64,000 nt of DNA from Nitrospirales bacterium LBB_01 (lineage in GTDB: Bacteria > Nitrospirota > Thermodesulfovibrionia > Thermodesulfovibrionales > Magnetobacteriaceae): NCBI GenBank assembly GCA_004376055.2, contig CP049016.1, positions 2,046,001-2,110,000 on the forward strand, written 5' to 3'. Each line of letters opens with the position of its first letter. Position 1 is the first letter of the stretch. Shown here in pieces: positions 52,620 through 61,100 of this stretch. A program made the position numbers and the translations under genes. The notes under the pieces are model-generated. The model was given only the letters and a program-made list of their open reading frames with translations, did no database searches and was not told where the DNA came from.

Positions 52620-53750
52620 ATGGAGTTAACAAAAGAGCAGGAACAAGCACAGGTGGAATTTAAAGCGTTTGTAAATGAGCATGTTGCGCCATTTGCTGAT
52701 ACATTTGACAGGGAGCAGAAAATACCTGATGAACTGATAGCGCTGATTGCCCAAAATGGTTGGTTTGGATTGATTGTCCCTAAAGAGTATGGCGGCATGG
52801 CGGCGGATATGATAACCTATGGGCTAATGTGTGAGGAGATGGGATGTGGCAGCGCCTCTCTTTTAAGTCTCCTAACCGTACATGGGATGGTTATACAGGC
52901 TATTCTGCGATGGGGTAGCAGCGTTCTTAAGGAGCGATGGTTACGTAAACTTGCCGCAGGGGAGGTTATCGGCGCATTTGCCCTCACTGAGCCAAATATC
53001 GGAAGTGACGCCAGCAGTGTTGAAACCGTTGCAGTTAAGACTGAAACAGGGTTTATATTAACCGGTAAAAAGAAGTGGATTTCTTTTGGTCAAAGAGCTG
53101 ACTTATTTATGATTATCGCTCAGTGCGAGGGCAAACCAACAGCGTTTTTGCTTGAAAAGAGCACGCCGGGTTTTTCTATCGCACAAATTACCGACACGTT
53201 TGGGTTTCGGGCTGCTATGATGGCAGAGCTTACGATGGATAACTGTCTCATTGCAGAGGAAAACATGGTTGGACGAATCGGTTTTGGAGTCACTCATGTA
53301 GCCACCCATGCGCTTGACTATGGCAGATATACGGTCGGTTGGGGTTGTGTGGGGCTTGCTAGGGCATGTCTTGAGGCAAGCCTTAAATATACCGCACAGA
53401 GAGTGCAATTTGGCACATACCTGCGCAAGCACCAGTTGATTCAGCATATGATTACCGACATGATAGCCTCTATCACCGCAGCGCGTCTTTTGTGTTTTAA
53501 TGCGGGGCAATTAAAAGATACCGGAGATCACAGAACTATTATGGAAACCGCAATCGCCAAATACTTTTCATCCACGATGGTTGTAAAGGCAGCACTTGAC
53601 GCTGTGCAAATTCACGGAGCTAACGGCATAAGCTGTGACTATCCAGTGGCAAGATACCTTAGAGACGCTAAAGTTATGGAGATAATTGAGGGAAGCTCAC
53701 AGATGCAGCAGATAATTATAGCAAGGTATGGGTATCAGGAATATTTATAG
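52620..53750 (+). CDS. FkbI-like acyl-CoA (acyl-ACP) dehydrogenase
   Basis: A 376-residue flavoprotein with F-A-L-T-E-P-N-I-G-S-D-A-S, K-K-W-I-S-F-G, R-V-Q-F-G-T-Y-L-R-K-H-Q and Q-I-H-G-A-N-G-I-S, and with E-G-S-S-Q-M-Q near the end. Length is that of normal acyl-CoA dehydrogenases. In the FK520 and zwittermicin pathways such enzymes help oxidise the ACP-bound three-carbon unit to hydroxymalonyl. Its place between the FkbJ-like and FkbH-like genes gives it that role here; a degradative function is much less likely. Confidence 0.9.
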   Translation: MELTKEQEQAQVEFKAFVNEHVAPFADTFDREQKIPDELIALIAQNGWFGLIVPKEYGGMAADMITYGLMCEEMGCGSASLLSLLTVHGMVIQAILRWGSSVLKERWLRKLAAGEVIGAFALTEPNIGSDASSVETVAVKTETGFILTGKKKWISFGQRADLFMIIAQCEGKPTAFLLEKSTPGFSIAQITDTFGFRAAMMAELTMDNCLIAEENMVGRIGFGVTHVATHALDYGRYTVGWGCVGLARACLEASLKYTAQRVQFGTYLRKHQLIQHMITDMIASITAARLLCFNAGQLKDTGDHRTIMETAIAKYFSSTMVVKAALDAVQIHGANGISCDYPVARYLRDAKVMEIIEGSSQMQQIIIARYGYQEYL

Positions 53751-53764
53751 TCTTTGAAAAAAGA

Positions 53765-53800
53765 TTAATCCGCAGATGACGCAGATGAACGCAAATGACA
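53765..53800. repeat. short Cys/Arg-coding-type dispersed repeat (CGCAGATGACGCAGATGAACGC)
   Basis: TAATCCGCAGATGACGCAGA and the following TGAACGCAAATGAC form a short internally repeated motif of GCAGATGA units. Very similar sequences are scattered between genes in many environmental bacteria, by general recall. Only this copy is seen in the window. It lies between the FkbI-like and FkbH-like genes. Confidence 0.4.
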
Positions 53801-53859
53801 AAATTATAAATCTGGGAAAATATGCTGGGAAAAGACATTTCTCTTGAAAAGGAAAATAT

Positions 53860-54903
53860 GTGACAGAAGTCAAAAAAACAAAATGTCTCGTATGGGACTT
53901 GGATAATACACTGTGGAACGGCACGCTCCTTGAGGGCGACCGTATAACGTTAAATGAAAATGCCGTACATGCCATCAAAACCCTTGACAGCCGTGGAATA
54001 CTTCAATCAATTGCAAGCAAAAACGACTATAACACAGCTATGTCAAAGCTCTGTGAGTTTGGTTTAGAGGAGTTTTTCCTGTATCCTCAGATAAATTGGG
54101 GCACTAAATCGGAGTCTGTCAAAAAAATCGCAGAACTGATCAATATAGGCGTTGATACGCTTGCCTTCATAGACGATAATCAATTTGAGCTTGACGAGGT
54201 GACATTTTCATTGCCGGAGGTTCTGTGCATACACGCAGATTCTCTTGACAGCGTTTTGGGCATGGAGAGTATGACCCCTGACTTTATAACAGAAGACTCT
54301 AAAAACCGCCGTCTAATGTATATGGCTGACATGGAGCGAAACAAGGCTGAGGAGTCTTACGAGGGCCCAAAAGAGGAGTTTCTGAGCACACTTGATATGG
54401 TCTTTGATATTTCTCTTGCTACCACAGAAGACCTTAAAAGAGCTGAGGAGCTTACCGTTAGGACCAACCAGCTTAACACCACAGGTTACACGTATAGTTA
54501 TGACGAGCTGGATGAGTTTATTAGATCAAACGGACATCTGCTTCTTATTGCCTCACTTAGTGACCGGTACGGCACTTACGGAAAAATTGGTCTTGTGCTG
54601 ATTGAAGTCACTGACTCGGCATGGATTATAAAGCTGCTTCTGATGTCGTGCCGAGTGATGAGCCGCGGTGTAGGAGCGATAGTGATAAACTATCTGAGAA
54701 ATGAAGCGCGCAGGCATGGAGTAAAACTGCTTGCCGAGATGATACAAAACGACAAAAACCGGATGATGTATGTTACTTACAAGTTTTCCGGATTTAGCGA
54801 CATTAGCAGAGACGGGCAGTTGGTAATCATGGAAAACACATCGCTTGATGACATTCCTCCGTATCCTGAGTATGTTAAATTGAGATTTCCACAATCGTTG
54901 TAA
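53860..54903 (+). CDS. FkbH-like glyceryl-ACP synthase (HAD superfamily)
   Basis: A 347-residue protein with the HAD nucleophile motif V-W-D-L-D-N-T-L-W-N-G at residues 10-20, F-I-D-D-N-Q-F-E-L-D near 105, and a C-terminal acetyltransferase-like half (L-S-D-R-Y-G-T-Y-G-K-I-G-L-V). FkbH enzymes take 1,3-bisphosphoglycerate, remove a phosphate and load glyceryl onto the dedicated ACP, the first step to hydroxymalonyl-ACP. The start is GTG, 7 bases after AAGGA. It is followed by MITE-like copy 4 and then the megasynthase. Confidence 0.92.
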   Translation: MTEVKKTKCLVWDLDNTLWNGTLLEGDRITLNENAVHAIKTLDSRGILQSIASKNDYNTAMSKLCEFGLEEFFLYPQINWGTKSESVKKIAELINIGVDTLAFIDDNQFELDEVTFSLPEVLCIHADSLDSVLGMESMTPDFITEDSKNRRLMYMADMERNKAEESYEGPKEEFLSTLDMVFDISLATTEDLKRAEELTVRTNQLNTTGYTYSYDELDEFIRSNGHLLLIASLSDRYGTYGKIGLVLIEVTDSAWIIKLLLMSCRVMSRGVGAIVINYLRNEARRHGVKLLAEMIQNDKNRMMYVTYKFSGFSDISRDGQLVIMENTSLDDIPPYPEYVKLRFPQSL

Positions 54904-54911
54904 CAGGAGAA

Positions 54912-55137
54912 ATGCTTACTAAGTTAACTAAGGAAGAGGGTTTAATGGTTTTTAAGGAGGTAGGTTTTATAATTATTAGAATTAGGAAAAGGACTGGATT
55001 CCCGCTCGGAGGCGGGAATGACAGAGGTGGGAGTTTTCTTTTTCTGTCATTCATCTTTTTCCTGTCATTCATCTTTTTCTTGTCATTCCTGCGAAGGCAG
55101 GAATCCAGTTTTTTATCGGATTTAATTACAAAGGCAT
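54912..55137. repeat. MITE-like dispersed element, copy 4
   Basis: A 226 bp copy beginning ATGCTTACTAAGTTAACTAA, 8 bases after the FkbH-like stop, and ending near CGGATTTAATTACAAAGGCA. The inner arms GGACTGGATTCCCGC and its complement are kept. Between them, a unit of about 20 bases (CTTTTTCCTGTCATTCAT) occurs two to three times (about 55030-55090). It fills the gap before the megasynthase gene and holds no gene. Confidence 0.72.
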
Positions 55138-55161
55138 TGAAGGAGATATAAAGGAAATAAA

Positions 55162-58100
55162 ATGAGTACCGATAGCAAAGACACGCTAAAAAATCTTTAC
55201 AAGGCATATAAGGCTCTGCAAATAAAGACGGCTAAGTTTGAAGAGCCAATAGCTGTAACCGGCATCGGATGCCGGTTTCCGGGTGGGGCTGATACTCCTG
55301 AAAAATTCTGGCAGATTTTGGAAAAAGGACAGGATGTAACGAGTGAGGTGCCAAAAGACAGGTGGTCTGTTGATACATTCTATGACCCTGACCCTGACGC
55401 TGTCGGTAAGTCTTACACAAAACGCGGGGGATTTCTGAGTGAACCGGTTAGCGGCTTTGATAACGGTTTTTTTCAGATATCTCCCGATGAGGCCAAAAGT
55501 ATGGACCCGCAGCAGCGGATGCTTCTTGAGGTGACCCGTGAGGCGCTGGAAAATTCTGCTACTGACCCAAACAGCCTTGCTGGAACTCTTACCGGAGTTT
55601 TCATTGGAATCGTTAATAATGACTATATGTCGGCTCATCTACGCTGTGGAGACCTTTCAAAAATAGACTCATACTCCATAACAGGAATTGCGGCAAGCAC
55701 TGCCACTGGGCGTATCTCCTACACTTACGGTCTTGAGGGGCCGAGTGTGGCGATAGACACGGCATGTTCGTCCTCGCTTGCTGCAATACACTTGGCTTGT
55801 CAAAGTTTAAAAACAGGGGAGTCTGATATGGCACTTGCCGGAGGGGTGCATCTTAACCTTACGCCTGAGGGGTTTATCGGTTTTTGCAAGATTAAAATTC
55901 TTTCCCCTGACGGGCGCTGCCGGAGTTTTGATGCACAGGCTGACGGGATGTCTAAGGGTGAAGGGTGCGGAATAGTCGTCCTAAAACGGCTCTCTGACGC
56001 CATATCTCATGGCGACAGGGTAATAGCCGTCATAAAGGGCAGCGCTATGAACCAAGACGGCCGCAGCAATGGGCTTACGGCTCCGAACGGTTTAGCGCAG
56101 GAAAAGGTTATGCGCAAGGCTCTTGAAAAAGCTGCAATAGAACCCTCCGATGTGGGATATATTGAGGCTCATGGCTCGGCTACTTCATTAGGCGACACTG
56201 TTGAGATACAATCCATTACCAATGTATATAGAAACGGACGAGGTAACGCACTATCTGTCGGAACGGTTAAGGCAAACATCGGGCATCTTGAGGGCGCTGC
56301 CGGCGTTGCAGGGTTTATAAAGACAGCGCTTATGCTTGAAAAAGGCATCATACCGCCACTGGCTAATTTTGAAAAACCTAACCCGCTTATTCAATGGGAC
56401 AGCGTTAAGATAGATACCTCAGCAGTCAAATGGGATAATGGCGCTCGCATTGCTGCGGTTAGCTCATACGGCTTTAGCGGCACTAATGTTCACTTAATAG
56501 TTGGCGAACCCTCTGTAATAGACAATAGAACATCTGGAGAAACGCCTGGTTACCAATTGCTTAACATTTCCGCTAAAACCAAAGAGGCATTGAGAGCACT
56601 TGCTAAGAGACACCACGATTATTTAGTTGAAGACAGCGATGTCTCCTTAGCCGATATATGCTACACTGCCGCCATCGGGCGGGCACAATTACCCTGCCGC
56701 CTTAGCGTAACAGGGAAAACCAAAGGCGAAATGTGTGAAAAACTGGAAAGCAGTCTAAACTCTGCCGACTACACGGATGGCTGTGTAAGCGGTGAGATAT
56801 CGCATTTCCCTAAAAAGATAGTGTTTATGTTTGCTGGACAAGGCTCTCAATACCGCGATATGGGAAAAGACCTCTACCAAAGCTTGGAGGTATTTCGCAA
56901 TGCAATGGACGCCTGTGACGCTATAGCAAAACCAATAACAGGGAAATCAATTATAGAAATCATATATGGCAATGAGGACGCTGACCTTATTAATGAAACA
57001 CTCTATACTCAGCCTGCCATTTTCTCGGTTGAGTATGCTCTTGCCATGCTTTGGCTTTCGTGGGGTGTAAAACCATCTGCCGTGATGGGACACAGCATAG
57101 GGCAGTACGTTGCCGCATGTGTAGCAGGGGTGTTTTCTCTGACTGATGCTGTCACACTTGTGTGCGAAAGAGGGCGTCTCATACAGAGTTTAACAAAAGA
57201 CGGCAGTATGGCTGTGGTTCTTACAGATGAGAAAACCGTTAACTCTCTAATAGAAAAGTATTCGGAACGAGTCTCGTTAGCAGCAGTAAACGGCCCTGAA
57301 AACGTTGTTATCTCCGGCGACAAGGAGTCCGTGTCGGAGGTAATCGCTCAGTTTATAGAAATGGACATACCGGCAAGAGAGATTAAGATATCGCACGCAA
57401 TTCACAGTGTTCTTATGGAGCCTATACTTGGCGACTTCCTTGAAGCGGCTAAAAAGGTGTCATACTCAGCGCCCAAAATCCCGCTTGTGTCAAACGCTGA
57501 CGGCAGGTTTGCTGCGGATGAGACAGCAACGCCTGAGTTTTGGGTCAAACATCTTAGAGGATGTGTCCGGTTTTATGACTCGGTTGTCAATTTGGACAGG
57601 TGGGGATTTAACGTGTTTATAGAGGTCGGAGCTGCGACAACTCTTATGAGTCTTGGAATCCAATGTCTGCCTGATAATGAATCGCTTTGGGTGTATTCGC
57701 TTGGCATTAACAACTCCATGTTTAACATGCGTCCGATGCGTTACGAATCCACAAACGATTGGCAGCAGATGTTAAGGGGGCTTTCAGAGCTTTTTGTTGC
57801 CGGAGTTGAAATTGACTGGAAAGGGGTTATCGGCTCTCACTTAACAGGACGGAAAAAGGTTGCCCTGCCCACATATCCATATGAGCGTAAACATCTTTGG
57901 ATAGCTCCCGTGTATGAATACCAACAGCTAAAAGCAGAGCTTCCATCTGTTGACGTAAGCGCTCAGAACGAGCAATCCGAACCGGCGCCTCAACGTGAGA
58001 ATTTTCAAAATGAGATTTTAAATTTAATAAGAAAAATCTCAGGCATAGATATATCAATTCACGATTATGATAAAAACCTGTTCACGCTTGGACTTGTATC

Positions 58101-61100
58101 GCTTATGATAACCCGGATAAGGGATTCTATCAGACGCACTTACGGCGTCGATATAAAGATGTCCTCATTTTATAAAGAAACAAGCACTGTTAATAAACTT
58201 CTTGATTATATTAAAAAACGTCTGCCGCAAGATGCTCCAAGTGTTACACCTCTGTCTGACAATAGCGGGACAAGGAGCATAACTGAGATACCTGTAAAAC
58301 AGACCTTTACCGTGTATCGTAAGATTATGGAAAGGGAGGCGCTGAGTCTTGACAAGATAAAACAAGCCCATGTAAATAAGCTAATAAAACGCTACACGGA
58401 AAAAACCGCAGCCTCACGAGCGCACACCCAAAAGTATCGCAGCGTGTTTGCCAATATTAGAAACATTTCCGGGTTTCGTATGGAATGGAAAGACATGATT
58501 TATCAGATAGTGGCAAAGCGCGCCGAAGGCTCAAAAATATGGGACATGGACGGCAGACGGTACTTAGACATTTCTATGGGATTTGGCGTTTATCTGTTTG
58601 GTCACAATCCGCCTTTTATAAGACCAGAACTGGAAAAAGAGTTTCTTAACGGGTTTCCAATTGGGCCGATGTCGCAATTAGCCGCAGAGAATGCCCAGTT
58701 AATATGTGAGATGGCAAATGTTGAGCGCGTGGCTTTTTTTAATACCGGAACTGAGGCCGTTATGGCGGCAGTCCGAATTGCACGCACCGTTACAGGGAGG
58801 GATAAACTTGTCGTGTTTTCGGGTGCCTATCACGGTCACAGCGACGGAGTGCTGGCTACAGGGTATTTTGAGGGAGATATTTTGAGAACTGTTCCGCTTT
58901 CTCCCGGAACCCCACAGGGAATGGTCAACGATGTTTATGTTTTAAATTATGATGAGCCGGCATCTTTAGAGTTTATCAAAAAACACGGCAAAGAGATAGC
59001 CGCCGTTATGGTAGAGCCTGTGCAGAGCCGGAGACCGGACTTACAGCCCGCTCAATTTCTTAAGGCGCTGAGGGAGTTGACAGAAGACATTGGCAGCGCT
59101 TTGATATTTGATGAGATGATAACCGGATTTAGAACACACCCTGGCGGCGCTCAGGCATGGTTTGGAATTAAAGCCGACATTGTGACATACGGCAAGGTAA
59201 TAGGAGGCGGGCTTCCTATTGGCGTTGTTGCAGGAAAGGCTCAGTATCTTGATGCTGTTGACGGCGGCTTCTGGTCGTTTGATGACGGCTCCTATCCACA
59301 GAGAGAAAACACACTGATAGCGGGCACATTTAACCATCATCCGCTTGCAATGGCAGGAGCAAGGGCGGTTATGCAGCATCTTAAAAACATTGGACCCACT
59401 CTTCAGAGCGAACTAAATCAACGCACCGATAGCCTTTCTAAACGCATAAACGAATACCTTACCGGTGAGGGAATCTCCACTATCCAGATGGTCAACTTTG
59501 CCTCCTTGTTCAGATTTGTGCTTAAAGGGGACGATGAGCTGCTTAACTATCATCTTCTTGACCGAGGAATATATGTGTGGGAGGGCAGGGCGTGTTTCCT
59601 TTCAACAGCCCACACAGACGATGATATTAAATTCTTTGAGGACGCCGTAAGAGACAGCATTGCTGAAATGAAAGAGGGCGGGTTTTTTCAGACTGACAGC
59701 GTTAAACACAAGGCTCACGTTGTTAAACCGACCACAGTACCAGTATCCAGCGCTCAGAGGCGGCTCTATGCCTTGAGCCAATTTGAAGGGGGGCAGCTAA
59801 GTTACCACGTGCCGGTTGTGTTTTTTATTGACGGCGCACTTGATATAAAACGATTTGGCAGCATCTTTAATGAGCTTATTAATAGACACGAAAGCCTGCG
59901 GAGCAGTTTTGTGTTAGAAAACGGAGAGATTCGCAGGCTTGCAGCTGAGAGCGTAGATTTTGACGTTCAATACGCAGCCATAAAAGAGGATGCGACAGAG
60001 GGATTTGTAAGGGATTTTATAAGGGATTTTGAACTATCCAAAGCGCCGTTAATAAGGGTTTGTTTAGCCAATATTGAAGACGGGAAAAACCGCAGTTTAT
60101 GTATAATTGACGCTCATCACATTGTCTTTGACGGAATCTCAGCCGACATACTGGTTGGCGAGCTTATTGAGTTATATCGGAAAGAGAAGCTCCAGCCGCT
60201 TAAAAAACAGTATCGGGATTATACGGCATGGGAAGCTGATTATACCAAATCTCACGAGTTTCAGTTACACGAGAAATTCTGGCTTGATATGCTTTCAGAT
60301 AACACTCCGGTACTGAACCTTCCTTATGATTTTCAGCGGCCAAAGATACGCTCCTTTAATGGAAAGCGGCTTTTTGTAACGATAGATGAAACTAAAACCA
60401 CCGCTCTTAAAGAATATTCCGCAAAGTGCGGCGTATCGCTCTACGCTCTGCTTTTTGCCGCACACAGCGTTCTGCTTCATAAACTAACCGGACAGAGTGA
60501 TTTAATCATAGGCACAAACTTTGACGGCAGAAACCACGAGGATCTGACAGACGTAATCGGAATGTTTGTCAGTACTCTTGCATTAAGAACAAGACCCGAA
60601 GTAGAAAAGCATTTTAACGCATTTGTCAGCGAGATTCAGGAAACTGTGCTTGAGGCGCTGGACTGCCAAAGTTTCCCATTTGAAATTCTTGTAAATAAAC
60701 TGCATCTTAAGCGCGACGTCAGTAAAAACCCACTGTTTGATACCATGTTTGTCTATGAAAAAATTGATACTAAAACATTTGTATCCGGGGATTTAACATT
60801 TAGAAAATTTGATTATTCCATTGATAAATCCATGTTTGACCTAACTCACGAATTTTTAGAGCTTGAAGGCACACTAAACATGTCTATGGAGTTTAATACG
60901 GCTTTATTTAAGGTTGAAACGATAGAAAGATTTTTAAATTTTTATGAAAACATCTTAAATTCTATTTTAACAAAACCAGACATTGCCATCCGTGACATTG
61001 GCATTCTGTCAGAAGAGGAATCAAGGCGGCTGACAGTGGATTTCAACAGCACTGCCAAAGACTTTCCGCTTCACTTGACTATAGCGGATTTATTTGAAAG

